A stretch of 64,000 nucleotides of DNA, taken from GCA-2718815 sp963578105 (GTDB lineage: Bacteria; Planctomycetota; Planctomycetia; Pirellulales; Pirellulaceae). Both the position numbers and the translations under genes were made by a program. This document shows, one piece after another, positions 47,478-56,379 of the stretch (position 1 is the stretch's first letter; each line of letters opens with the position of its first letter). The notes under the pieces were generated by a model, which saw only the letters and a list, made by a program, of their open reading frames with translations, was not told the DNA's origin and searched no databases. The stretch covers positions 1-64,000 of the forward strand of contig CAUZBP010000015.1 of NCBI GenBank assembly GCA_963578105.1. Direction: 5' to 3'.

Positions 47478-47483
47478 TATAAT
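47455..47483 (+). promoter_or_regulatory. Likely sigma-70 type promoter for the DUF1501 gene
   Basis: CTGATA at 47455-47460 and TATAAT at 47478-47483 are 17 bases apart. Transcription would start near 47490, about ten bases before the ATG at 47500. The -10 is a perfect match, the -35 matches four of six. Confidence 0.55.
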
Positions 47484-47499
47484 GGTCGACAGGTGAAAG

Positions 47500-48909
47500 A
47501 TGAACTCAAACGATGTAAAAAATCTATCCACCCGTCGGCAATGGCTGACAACAGCCGGTGGTGGTGCCGGCGCGCTCGCATTGGCCTCCCTGTTGCAACA
47601 CGACGGCGTGGCAGCACCTGGGCTGCATCCACCACATTCCACGCCCAGGGCAAAACGTGTGATCTGGCTCTTTATGCACGGCGGCCCGAGTCACATGGAC
47701 TTGTTTGATCCAAAGCCCGACTTGATCAAGCATTCCGGGAAACCCCTGCCCGAAAGCTTCGGGACCGTCGCGACCCGGCGCAATGTCGCCAAAAATCCGT
47801 TGCTCGGTCCCATCAAACCATTTAAGCCAAGGGGCCAATCAGGTCTGGAAATCAGCGATTTCTTTCCACGTCTTTCCGAGTGTGCCGACGACTTGTTTGT
47901 TGTACGCAGCATGCATGGTGACAGCGTGAATCACCCGCAATCGGTTTACCAGGTCAACACCGGTAGTGTTCTTATGGGTCGCCCGAGCGTCGGCAGTTGG
48001 ACTGCCTACGGACTGGGAACGGAAAACCAAGATATGCCTGCGTTTGTCGTCCTGCCCGATCCGGCGGGTGGCTTGAAGGGTGGACCACCGGCATGGGGTA
48101 GCGGTTTTTTACCGGCCTCCTACCAGGGCGTGACCATGCGAGCGGGGAGGAATCCCATCCTGGATCTGAAACCGCAAAACAAGATTTCCAAACAGCAGCA
48201 GAGGAAACTCCTCGACTTGGCACAGAAGTTCAATCACGAGCACCTGAAAAAAAGGAATCACGACGATGACCTCGTTGCTCGTATCAAGGCCTATGAACTT
48301 GCATTCCGAATGCAATCCGCAGCACCTGCACTGGTTGACATCCGTCAGGAAACGGTGGCGACTCACAAGCTCTACGGGTTGCACGATGAGAAAACCCGTG
48401 AGTTTGGTGAGCGTTGCCTGCTCGCACGTCGCATGGTCGAGAGCGGGGTCCGTTTCGTTCAGGTTTATTCAGGTGGTACCGAGGGATGGGACGCACACCA
48501 AGACGTTCAGAAGAACCATGGTGACCTGTGTGCAAAAACAGATCAACCTATTGCCGGATTACTCCGTGATTTGAAGCAGCGTGGCTTACTCGACGATACG
48601 CTCGTGGTATGGGGTGGCGAATTTGGCCGCATGCCGATGAGTGAACAGGGTGTAGGACGCGATCACAATCCCTGGGGATACAGTTACTGGCTTGCCGGTG
48701 CGGGGATCCAGGGAGGTCGAGCTTATGGTGCAACGGATCCAATCGGTCTTCGAGCTGCCGAAGACAAGGTGCATGTTCGCGACATGCATGCGACGATACT
48801 CCACCTGCTAGGAGTGGATCACGCATTACTGAGCTTCTTCCACAACGGGCTGGATGAACGCCTGACCGGTCCGGGCGAAGCGCATGTCATTCCCGATATC
48901 GCTGGTTGA
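47500..48909 (+). CDS. DUF1501 protein (sulfatase-like fold, Tat export)
   Basis: The 469-residue protein has a twin-arginine leader (S-T-R-R-Q-W-L-T-T-A-G), then F-M-H-G-G-P-S-H-M-D-L-F-D-P-K-P, and later G-E-F-G-R-M-P and H-A-T-I-L-H-L-L-G, all typical of DUF1501. The fold resembles alkaline phosphatase/sulfatases, with metal-binding His/Asp positions, but the reaction is not established. It precedes a DUF1549/1553 gene with a 14-base gap, whereas the common order is the reverse. AGGTGAAAG precedes the ATG. Confidence 0.9.
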   Translation: MNSNDVKNLSTRRQWLTTAGGGAGALALASLLQHDGVAAPGLHPPHSTPRAKRVIWLFMHGGPSHMDLFDPKPDLIKHSGKPLPESFGTVATRRNVAKNPLLGPIKPFKPRGQSGLEISDFFPRLSECADDLFVVRSMHGDSVNHPQSVYQVNTGSVLMGRPSVGSWTAYGLGTENQDMPAFVVLPDPAGGLKGGPPAWGSGFLPASYQGVTMRAGRNPILDLKPQNKISKQQQRKLLDLAQKFNHEHLKKRNHDDDLVARIKAYELAFRMQSAAPALVDIRQETVATHKLYGLHDEKTREFGERCLLARRMVESGVRFVQVYSGGTEGWDAHQDVQKNHGDLCAKTDQPIAGLLRDLKQRGLLDDTLVVWGGEFGRMPMSEQGVGRDHNPWGYSYWLAGAGIQGGRAYGATDPIGLRAAEDKVHVRDMHATILHLLGVDHALLSFFHNGLDERLTGPGEAHVIPDIAG

Positions 48910-48923
48910 CGGCAGGTGACGCT

Positions 48924-50861
48924 ATGCGGAATCACAAAGTTTTTTTTGGATTCTCTGCCATCTGCTGGTTGGTGATCGGTTTCGCAGAATTACCCCGATT
49001 TAGTTATGCTGAAACGTCTGAGACTCTCGTTGAGCCCGAAATCCGCAGGACGGATCGTGATCACTGGGCCTATCGACCGATCCAACGGTCGGCCGTTTCC
49101 AAGCTGGCAAGTGATGACCGTTCGCGCAACCCGATTGATCGGTTCATTCTCAAAACCATCAACGAGCGCCAGCTGATCCCACAGGGCCAGGCTGATCGAG
49201 TTACCTTGATTCGTCGTTTGTCCTTTGGTATCCGTGGGCTTCCCCCAACCGCAGCTGAAATTGAACAGTTTGTTTCCAGTCCGGCACCGGATGCGTATCA
49301 ACAACTCGCCGACCGGATGCTTTCGTCGTTTCATTATGGAGAACACTGGGGTCAGCACTGGCTGGACCTGGCACGTTTTGCTGATACCGATGGATTTGAA
49401 TTTGACAAGGAGCGAGCCGACGCATGGAAGTACCGTGACTGGGTGATCCAGGCACTGAACGACGACATGCCCTATGACCGGTTTGTTGCTTTTCAATTGG
49501 CCGGAGATGAACTGGAACCAGTCAATGAGCGGGCACGAGTTGCGACGGTCTTTTGCTTGTCAGGCCCCGATATGCCGGACATCAATTCACAGGAACAACG
49601 TCGGCAAAACGTGTTGAATGAATTGACCGGTACGGTCGGCAGTGTGTTGCTCGGCCTGCAAATTGGATGTGCACAGTGCCACGACCACAAGTTTGACCCA
49701 ATCAGCCAGGCGGACTTCTATCGCTTGCGAGCGGTTTTCGAGCGGGCAGTCCACGTCACGAGAAACAAGTCACTTAACGTACTCCAGGAGAAAGAAGGGC
49801 AACTCACCAAGAGTTACCTCATGATCCGTGGTGACTGGCGGCGTCAGGGGCCTGAGATTCAGCCCGGTTTTCCCCGCATCGCGAACCCGGGGAATCTGCC
49901 CTTTACTGTCGATTCATCCATCAAGACAAGTGGGCGCCGGACAGCCCTGGCTGACTGGATCACGCACCCGGAGAACCCGCTGACTGCTCGTGTCATCGTC
50001 AATCGACTCTGGCAGTATCACTTTGGTACAGGCCTGGTACCCAGCACCAGCGATTTCGGTATTGGTCACTCTCCGTCGCACCCGGAATTGCTTGATTGGC
50101 TGGCGCTGGAGTTGATTCAAAATGCCTGGAGCCTGAAGCACATCCACCGCGTCATTGTGAATTCCGCGACGTATCGACAAAAGAGTCTGGCACATGGTGA
50201 AGTTCCACAGGATCCGGAAAACACCTGGTTGTCATATTTTTCACGTCGTCGTTTATCGGGTGAGGCGATTCGTGATGCCATGTTGGCAGCCTCCGGTTCG
50301 CTTTCGAAGGAACTTGGGGGAAAGGGTGTTCACCCGCCACTCCCCGAAGCGTTGAAAGCGACGCTGATCGAGGGACAGTGGCATGTGAGTGAGCGGCTGG
50401 CCGATCACTATCGGCGCAGCATTTACCTGTTTGCCCGTCGGAATCTTCCCTACCCGATTTTTGAAGCCTTCGACCGACCTGATGGAAACGCAAGCTGTGC
50501 CAGGCGACTGCACTCAACGACTGCTCCGCAGTCACTGCTGATGCTCAACTCCACTCTTTCGCTGGACGCCGCACAACGTCTCGCCGGTCGTCTCCTGTCG
50601 GATCACGTGACGATCGGCGAGCAGATGTTCGAGGACCTGTTGATAAAGACCTTTGGTCGAACTCCAACCGAAAAGGAAAAAGGAACACTGCGCCAGTTTC
50701 ATCAGAATCAGACAAGGTTTTTGTTAAGTGACGAACGTGGTGATCGGGGGCTGGCCCTGCCCATTCCGTTACCAGCTGGCGTTGATCACCATGCTGCCGC
50801 TGCGCTGACAGACATATGCCTGGCGGTGTTCAATGCGACAGAGTTCATGTACGTCGACTGA
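48924..50861 (+). CDS. DUF1549/DUF1553 protein with a C-x-x-C-H site
   Basis: The 645-residue protein has an export signal (F-F-G-F-S-A-I-C-W-L-V-I-G-F), DUF1549 (D-R-F-I-L, L-I-R-R-L-S-F-G-I-R-G-L-P-P-T, W-L-D-L-A-R-F-A-D-T, C-A-Q-C-H-D-H-K-F-D-P) and DUF1553 (R-V-I-V-N-R-L-W-Q-Y-H-F-G and S-D-F-G-I-G-H-S-P-S-H-P-E-L-L). The PSCyt1-type domain that often leads this family is missing. The ATG at 48924 gives a signal peptide; a TTG at 48906 lies in the previous gene. The C-A-Q-C-H site may bind haem. Together with DUF1501 it probably acts in the envelope. Confidence 0.9.
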   Translation: MRNHKVFFGFSAICWLVIGFAELPRFSYAETSETLVEPEIRRTDRDHWAYRPIQRSAVSKLASDDRSRNPIDRFILKTINERQLIPQGQADRVTLIRRLSFGIRGLPPTAAEIEQFVSSPAPDAYQQLADRMLSSFHYGEHWGQHWLDLARFADTDGFEFDKERADAWKYRDWVIQALNDDMPYDRFVAFQLAGDELEPVNERARVATVFCLSGPDMPDINSQEQRRQNVLNELTGTVGSVLLGLQIGCAQCHDHKFDPISQADFYRLRAVFERAVHVTRNKSLNVLQEKEGQLTKSYLMIRGDWRRQGPEIQPGFPRIANPGNLPFTVDSSIKTSGRRTALADWITHPENPLTARVIVNRLWQYHFGTGLVPSTSDFGIGHSPSHPELLDWLALELIQNAWSLKHIHRVIVNSATYRQKSLAHGEVPQDPENTWLSYFSRRRLSGEAIRDAMLAASGSLSKELGGKGVHPPLPEALKATLIEGQWHVSERLADHYRRSIYLFARRNLPYPIFEAFDRPDGNASCARRLHSTTAPQSLLMLNSTLSLDAAQRLAGRLLSDHVTIGEQMFEDLLIKTFGRTPTEKEKGTLRQFHQNQTRFLLSDERGDRGLALPIPLPAGVDHHAAAALTDICLAVFNATEFMYVD

Positions 50862-50995
50862 CTATTCACCAAATGTTACCTGTGGAGTTGATGACTTCGT
50901 TAGTCAGTTTGCGACGATCAAGTTCGATTTGTTGTAGCCTGGGGATTTCGAGGTGGTGGGAGTTGAGGTCCGGTTTTCGTGTCGTCGCGATGACC

Positions 50996-51196
50996 GGAAG
51001 GTGGGGCAAGCCTGGTTTCGTATTCGCTGCCGGAGATTCAATGAGGACTTTCGCGATGGAAAACGCTGTCACGCCGGCAGATCTTTCCGCAGTTATCCAT
51101 GGTCAATGCCGTAGGAACTGGGCGACAGAAATCCAGGACTCGATGGAGCGGCCGACCGAAAATATGTTTGTAGACAAGATGCCTTTCATCGACGGT
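50996..51196 (+). pseudogene. Remnant of a DUF1501 C-terminus
   Basis: The frame reads G-K-P-G-F-V-F-A-A-G-D-S-M, then N-A-V-T-P-A-D-L-S-A-V-I-H, then A-T-E-I-Q-D-S-M-E-R-P and K-M-P-F-I-D-G. That is the DUF1501 end pattern (G-A-S-D-S, V-T-P-x-D-L-x-A-T-I, A-T-E-I-x-D-x-x-x-R-P, x-x-P-I). The linking G-I-D-P-type part has decayed and no upstream body remains. It lies right after the DUF1549/1553 gene, where the DUF1501 partner usually sits. Confidence 0.65.
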
Positions 51197-51261
51197 CACG
51201 TAAGCCGTGTGCTTGTGTGGAGTCGATACTCAGGTGATGCCCCGGCGCAATTTTAGAGACC

Positions 51262-52419
51262 ATGGAACGTCCTGCTTCACACGACAGGGAAAACGCAAGG
51301 CAACGCCGATGCTATCGGTGCTTTCGACCAATGCGGCTTTGTTTTTGTGACGCGATTCCACGGATTAGAAATCGCACGGATGTCTTGATTCTGCAGCACA
51401 TTGGCGAACGCTCGCATCCTTTTAATACTGCGCGGATTGTTCAGCAATCTTTGCACCGCTGTCGAGTGATTATCGATCACAACCAACAGTTTGGCACCCG
51501 GCACTTACCCATCCAAAAGGGTGCCGGGCTACTCTACCCGACTGACAACGCTCCGAAGTTAACCGAACTGACGGAATCCGACCGGCCGCGTCAACTAGTG
51601 ATTGTCGATGGTACCTGGCACCAGGCCAAAACCATTGTCCGGGACGTGCCTCAACTGCGGTCCCTGCCCTGTTTTCGGTTGGCACCGGACGCTCCCGGGC
51701 AATATCGGATTCGCCGTGAACCCAGTGCGCAAAGCCTTTCGACGTTGGAAGCCACCGTCGCGGCGTTGCAAGTCTTGGAGCCCAACACACCTGGTCTGGA
51801 TCGACTGCTCTGCGCCTTTCATCGGATGGTCAACGATCAACTTGCCAGTTCGGCAGGTCACATGGTCTGGCGGCGGCAAAAAAAGTCTCAACGGCCGCCG
51901 TATCTCCCGCATGCGATGATGCAGAACACACAGGGGTTGGTTGTTGCTTATGGTGAGGCAGCGACTCGGAAGCCCGGACAACCGAAGTCGATTGCCTCGT
52001 GGCCGGTGAGTTGGTTTGCACGGCGTCTTTCGTCCAACGAGGAATTCTCCTGCCTGCTGAGGCAGCCACAGCCGCTATCTGCCACAACGCTAAGGCACAT
52101 GCGTTTGTCGAATGCAGACTTTGATGTGGCAATTTCGCCGGACGAGTTCCGTTCTCGTTGGCGGCAATTCCTTCGCCGCAACGATGTCCTGGTTGTTTAC
52201 CACCCGCGTACTTACCGGCTACTGGCGCGAATCGAGGCAGACCAACCCCGTTGCTTGGTACTTAAATCGATCTGCCGGAACTGGCGGTCGGATTTTCGCT
52301 CATTAGAAGAGTTGATTGCGAAGGAAGGTCTCTGCGTACCAGAACCGGAACATCAGACCCGAACTCAGCAGCGCCTTGAAATGGCGGTCGAGTTAGTCAA
52401 TCGCATTCACCGTCACTAA
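51262..52419 (+). CDS. DTW-domain tRNA-uridine aminocarboxypropyltransferase with C-terminal extension
   Basis: The 385-residue protein has a zinc-type C-Y-R-C-F-R-P-M-R-L-C-F-C motif at about 17-29 and the D-G-T-W-H-Q signature at about 116, in place of D-T-W. DTW proteins (TapT, YfiP) add 3-amino-3-carboxypropyl from SAM to uridine 47 in tRNA or act in rRNA maturation. Family members are usually about 200-230 residues; about 170 residues beyond the DTW domain form an extra C-terminal part with no known match to me. It stands next to the DUF1501 remnant. Confidence 0.8.
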   Translation: MERPASHDRENARQRRCYRCFRPMRLCFCDAIPRIRNRTDVLILQHIGERSHPFNTARIVQQSLHRCRVIIDHNQQFGTRHLPIQKGAGLLYPTDNAPKLTELTESDRPRQLVIVDGTWHQAKTIVRDVPQLRSLPCFRLAPDAPGQYRIRREPSAQSLSTLEATVAALQVLEPNTPGLDRLLCAFHRMVNDQLASSAGHMVWRRQKKSQRPPYLPHAMMQNTQGLVVAYGEAATRKPGQPKSIASWPVSWFARRLSSNEEFSCLLRQPQPLSATTLRHMRLSNADFDVAISPDEFRSRWRQFLRRNDVLVVYHPRTYRLLARIEADQPRCLVLKSICRNWRSDFRSLEELIAKEGLCVPEPEHQTRTQQRLEMAVELVNRIHRH

Positions 52420-52453
52420 CGATGAGCATGCCGGAGCCCGCTCATGCCTGCAT

Positions 52454-53002
52454 TTAAAGCGTCCCATCCAGGCCTTTCTGATAGTATTTGTGAGTGATTT
52501 CTTCCTGGTGCTCCAATAACCAATCGATGGACGGTTCGTTATTCATCGCCTTATGAATGGCCTGAGCGGTTGCTTTGCGATGAATTTCAAACAGCGCCTT
52601 GTGGTCAAGATTTTCGTCGGTTGCGACGCCCGGATTAAGCCAAACGGAGCATACGATACCCAGGTCGTTCACTTTTTCTTTGGGGATATCGCCCGTGCGA
52701 ACCGCGTCCAAAACTCCGTTGGCGATTGCCGCTTGAACCGTTCCCATCAGGATGTTTGTATAGGCCGTGCTCTTCACGGTGACCTTGCTCACCATCAACG
52801 TCACGGGCCGTACCTGGATGTCCGTATTCAGAATCGCAAAAACCTTAGAGTGCCCTGCGGATTGATCCCCCGTTAGAGTTGCTATCGCGGTGCCTACAGG
52901 ACCGTCGAGTTCTCCAATAACGACTTCTGGTTCTGCCGCCGTGAAAGGTGGTCCGCCAGCAACCAGACTCTCGCCTGTACGTAACACGATTCGTTCACTC
53001 AT
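52454..53002 (-). CDS. Formaldehyde-activating enzyme homologue lacking the active-site His
   Basis: The 182-residue protein matches Fae (G-E-S-L-V-A-G, V-V-I-G-E-L-D-G-P-V-G-T-A, V-K-S-T-A-Y, A-I-A-N-G-V-L-D-A-V). Fae condenses formaldehyde with tetrahydromethanopterin. In characterised Fae the catalytic His17 lies in V-A-H-I-D-L-I-I-G; here the aligned stretch is A-A-E-P-E-V-V-I-G with Glu24. The protein may be a Fae2/Fae3-like paralogue that binds a folate-type cofactor or regulates the pathway. No other C1 genes are nearby. AAGGAAT precedes the ATG. Confidence 0.8.
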   Translation of the reverse strand: MSERIVLRTGESLVAGGPPFTAAEPEVVIGELDGPVGTAIATLTGDQSAGHSKVFAILNTDIQVRPVTLMVSKVTVKSTAYTNILMGTVQAAIANGVLDAVRTGDIPKEKVNDLGIVCSVWLNPGVATDENLDHKALFEIHRKATAQAIHKAMNNEPSIDWLLEHQEEITHKYYQKGLDGTL

Positions 53003-53221
53003 CTGGGATATTCCTTAAAAAAAGTGGGTGTGTCGATTTGCCGTGAGAATTATCAAGGATCGAAACTCACGTGACAAGTGGCGACAGGAGGGAGCGACCG
53101 TTGTCGCACCAATCGAACATGACGATTCTATCACTTTTGACTGAACGATCGCCCCGGGCCGTGGCCGGATTAGAACAGCGGCCCGTTTTTCAGTGACTGC
53201 CTTGAATCCGATCACCGAAAA

Positions 53222-54724
53222 TTATCCGGCCGAAAGTCCACGGTCCCAGGCATCCTGGTCGCGGTTGAAGACGGCCAGCACCGATTCGAAGGTGTCGCTG
53301 GAGATCTTCCATACCGGGTTTTCCTCAGTATGGGCCGTTGAGTGTGCGACGAGTAAACGGTACAAAAATTTGAACAGATGTCGTGGTACCCGCAGAGAAC
53401 GAAGTCGGTCAATAAGATGTTGCTCGTTGACAGTGTCGTCAAAAAGATCAAGTAATTTAGGTGCGCTTCCATTTTGCACACAAGCTCTGAGTCTCGCATT
53501 GGCAACATCGTAAAGTGCTTCACCACTCCATTCTAGGGAACGCACGAGGTTCTGCTTGTCGAGTCGGGCCCGCTGAAAAAAATCGTTTTGTTCCCGGTCG
53601 ACGTAAGGAATCAGTTCGATGGGCAACATCATTTTCAGCCCCAACCCGGGCTGATTCAGAAACTTGTTATCCAGCATGGGCCACAGTAGCGACTTCATCA
53701 GTTCAGCCGAACCGTTGATCAGATGGGGTTCGTCCAAGCGATCGATCAGCACGATCATTCCTGAAAAACCAAAAGTTGCCAAAACGCCTTCAAATTTGGC
53801 TAACAGTTCGTAGCGGTCGTCGGTTCGTTCCCGCATGGGGAGTGGTTGCGCCGATAACTCATTCGACCGGAAATACATCAGGATTTTTCGCAGGGACGCC
53901 GTATTCAGTTTGCCTATGCGCACATGTTGTACGATCGAGCGGGCATACCTGTGACAGCGAAGTAGACGCCATAGCCACGGTGTCCAACCTAATGCCAGCA
54001 GGACAACATGAATCCAAACTTGCTGGAGCCATTGCCATTGTTGGATCAACGCCAGAGTCAGCAAAGCCATCACAGCGACCGTGCCAAGAAGGCCTCCAAC
54101 CCAGGGGAGAAGAACCCCGAACGTACGAAAGCGGACTTGCCGTTTCAAGCGAAGCCAGCGTCCCAGCACGGTTTCTGCTGTGGACTGATCATAACAAGCA
54201 GCCAACAGTAACAGATCTCGTGCCTGATGACGGTCCAAGCGGGATAAAACAGTTGCGTCCACAGGGCAGGGGGTCTTTTGATGAGAAAAAGGGGTTTCCA
54301 GAATTCGATCGACGAGTCCGGTAACTCCCGTACTTAAAATAGAGTCCATGTGATCCCAAAGTTTCCACTCCTGTAACACGCGATCAACCCGTTGTCGGCG
54401 CTTTGGAAGTTTTTGGCGGAAGTGATCAAGGAATGGATTGAAATCGTCGTAATGAATCACAAACAGACGAGACCCCTGATGCTGCCGATTGTATTCCTCC
54501 AAGTGCTTGGCAATCTGAAGACGCATGGCAGTTTTTCCAGCACCCTTCTCACCAAACACAATGGCAGTTGCCGGCTCCTCCGGGTTGCCGTAGATCTTAT
54601 CCCAGGTGGGATGGTAGGTGCTGTCGATACAATGATCCTTGAACACAGGATCGGTTTGGGCATCTTCTTCAGCAAATGGATTTTTACAGATGCCGTGGCG
54701 CTTTAGGAAATCCTGAATTTTCAT
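53222..54724 (-). CDS. Membrane-spanning P-loop ATPase (KAP/STAND-like)
   Basis: The 500-residue protein has a Walker A motif G-E-K-G-A-G-K-T at 58-65, two hydrophobic segments at about 205-265 (V-L-L-P-W-V-G-G-L-L-G-T-V-A-V-M-A-L-L and V-V-L-L-A-L-G-W), and a Walker B-like region M-I-V-L-I-D-R-L-D-E-P near 330. The insertion of membrane segments in the NTPase core is typical of KAP-type ATPases, some of which act in membrane-linked defence or signalling. It lies downstream of two genes on the same strand that may form an operon with it. No ligand is predicted. Confidence 0.7.
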   Translation of the reverse strand: MKIQDFLKRHGICKNPFAEEDAQTDPVFKDHCIDSTYHPTWDKIYGNPEEPATAIVFGEKGAGKTAMRLQIAKHLEEYNRQHQGSRLFVIHYDDFNPFLDHFRQKLPKRRQRVDRVLQEWKLWDHMDSILSTGVTGLVDRILETPFSHQKTPCPVDATVLSRLDRHQARDLLLLAACYDQSTAETVLGRWLRLKRQVRFRTFGVLLPWVGGLLGTVAVMALLTLALIQQWQWLQQVWIHVVLLALGWTPWLWRLLRCHRYARSIVQHVRIGKLNTASLRKILMYFRSNELSAQPLPMRERTDDRYELLAKFEGVLATFGFSGMIVLIDRLDEPHLINGSAELMKSLLWPMLDNKFLNQPGLGLKMMLPIELIPYVDREQNDFFQRARLDKQNLVRSLEWSGEALYDVANARLRACVQNGSAPKLLDLFDDTVNEQHLIDRLRSLRVPRHLFKFLYRLLVAHSTAHTEENPVWKISSDTFESVLAVFNRDQDAWDRGLSAG

Positions 54725-54985
54725 GGTGGTCGCTTGGTCTATCGGGGTTGGGATACCGAGTGGCGTTAACGACTCGCTGCGGGATCAGTTCCGGGCAGCG
54801 CTGGCCCGCGAACTGGATAATCACTACTCTCGCTTCGATGCCTGGGACTGATACAAATCTTGTTCCAGGAAGACAATCACCAAACAAGTATAGCCCTCCG
54901 CCGAGAGTCGAAGGACAGCAATGGGGGTTCCCAATGGATTGCCGTTGGTCCCCCTCGGACGACCGAACTGACGGGTGGGGAGAGA

Positions 54986-55573
54986 TTACTCCGCAATTTC
55001 CAGGCTTTCCAGCATCTTCATGAAGTGCTTCTCATTGGCAGCGACTGTCGCTTGCGGGCCATAAAACTTACAAAAGTAGAAGGTCTGGCCCAACTTTGCT
55101 GTTTCAATGATGGCCCCCAACATTCGATAGCCTTCCCGTAATGTTGCCGGAGCAAAAGGGCCTCGGCGGTCCTGGTAGGTCCCTGAAATGTCCACAAGAT
55201 GGATGGTGTTCCCACCGGTCTTCAAACGTTGAGCTACGTCGCCGTCTGCGTCTTTTTTAGGACGTGCATCACGAAATTGTCCCAACCAACGATTAACGTT
55301 TTGTTGAAGACTGCCACCCGCTGCCATCACGGTCAGGCGACCATCACGTTGGTCGTCCTCAACTTTGGGAATTGAAAATTCTAATTCGATAATTTTCACC
55401 CGCGGTTGTTTGCGAACCCAGGTGACAGGTACTTTCATTTGAATACGGTCGTCAGCCAGGGCGACGGCGACCAGTTCTTCGCTGGCCGCTCCTGACGTGT
55501 AAGTGGTGACATCGAGAACTGTTCCCACGACAAGGAACATGAAAAATTTACGCCTGATAGGACTTGTCCACAT
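54986..55573 (-). CDS. Small secreted protein of unknown function
   Basis: The 195-residue protein has an N-terminal signal (F-F-M-F-L-V-V-G-T-V-L-D-V-T-T-Y) and a beta-rich body (I-I-E-L-E-F-S-I-P-K, R-L-T-V-M-A-A-G-G, T-I-H-L-V-D-I-S-G-T-Y). ATG at 55573 gives the signal peptide. It overlaps the preceding gene by 139 bases in another frame, which is unusually long. It lies between the GYF-domain gene and the ATPase gene. I do not recognise the family. Confidence 0.6.
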   Translation of the reverse strand: MWTSPIRRKFFMFLVVGTVLDVTTYTSGAASEELVAVALADDRIQMKVPVTWVRKQPRVKIIELEFSIPKVEDDQRDGRLTVMAAGGSLQQNVNRWLGQFRDARPKKDADGDVAQRLKTGGNTIHLVDISGTYQDRRGPFAPATLREGYRMLGAIIETAKLGQTFYFCKFYGPQATVAANEKHFMKMLESLEIAE

Positions 55574-56379
55574 CTTTGTACCTGTTTCACTTGAGGATCG
55601 CTGTTGAACCGATGAAACATTACCAAACCCAATACGGGTAGGAGGGCCAGGATGATCAACAGTAAAATGATAACAATCGTCATTGAACGTGTCGAACGGC
55701 GTTCGACACGGGAAATTTCCCTGCGCGCTGTGATGATTGGCGAGTTGTCGAACTTCTCTGAGACTTTTCCGGGAGTTACCCATGGAGTTTCGCTCAGATG
55801 AAGCGGAGAACTGGGATTTTCTGGAGAAATGTCTCGGCCGATCGCTGGAAATAGCAACACTGCTTTTTTCCAGTCTTTCCAACCTTGTCTCCAAACCAAC
55901 GCCTCAGGTCCCACGCGACCTTCTGCCAACCACTCGCGCATGACTCGGGCATCGGCGGGACCGAATTGGCCCCCTGAAACTGGGCGCACATACCAGACTG
56001 CACCGGGGTGTTCGTCAAGGGGATCACTGGCCACATCCACTGTCTCCGGACGATCCGATAACAGATGGGGGGTGTCCGTTGTTCCAACACTTGTGGCATC
56101 CTGTTCGTCAGCCGACGGAAAATTGGTACCGAGTATTTTTGACGTGAGGTCGGGTTCTAGCTTGATTGCGTTTTCCGTGACAGAGGACTGCAAAGTGGAG
56201 TGAGACCCGGGGGACTGGACTTCAGTCACTCGTTGAGCTGGCAGCGACGGTTCCGTTTGCTCAGTTTCAGCTGGAATCCGAACTTTCTGACCACAATGCG
56301 GGCAGATTCCCAGCTTTCCTCCTAAAAAGGATTTCACATGAAGTTTGTGGCCGTTTGGACAGAAAAACTTGATTCCCAT
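55435..56379 (-). CDS. Zinc-ribbon and GYF-domain membrane protein
   Basis: The 314-residue protein begins with a zinc-ribbon-like C-P-N-G-H-K and C-P-H-C-G (residues 8-29), has a long low-complexity stretch, then a GYF_2-type domain near 128-170 (V-W-Y-V-R-P-V-S-G-G-Q-F-G-P and L-V-W-R-Q-G-W-K-D-W), and a transmembrane segment (I-I-L-L-L-I-I-L-A-L-L-P-V-L-G-L-V-M-F). Similar GYF proteins are common in planctomycetes. The C-terminal ~45 residues overlap the next gene and may not be real. The function is unknown. Confidence 0.65.
   Translation of the reverse strand: MGIKFFCPNGHKLHVKSFLGGKLGICPHCGQKVRIPAETEQTEPSLPAQRVTEVQSPGSHSTLQSSVTENAIKLEPDLTSKILGTNFPSADEQDATSVGTTDTPHLLSDRPETVDVASDPLDEHPGAVWYVRPVSGGQFGPADARVMREWLAEGRVGPEALVWRQGWKDWKKAVLLFPAIGRDISPENPSSPLHLSETPWVTPGKVSEKFDNSPIITARREISRVERRSTRSMTIVIILLLIILALLPVLGLVMFHRFNSDPQVKQVQRCGQVLSGVNFSCSLSWEQFSMSPLTRQERPAKNWSPSPWLTTVFK

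Noticed and set aside
53222..56379. ATPase, secreted protein and GYF gene as an anti-phage system
   Set aside because: KAP-like ATPases can be defence proteins, but there is no effector, and no mobile or defence genes are nearby.
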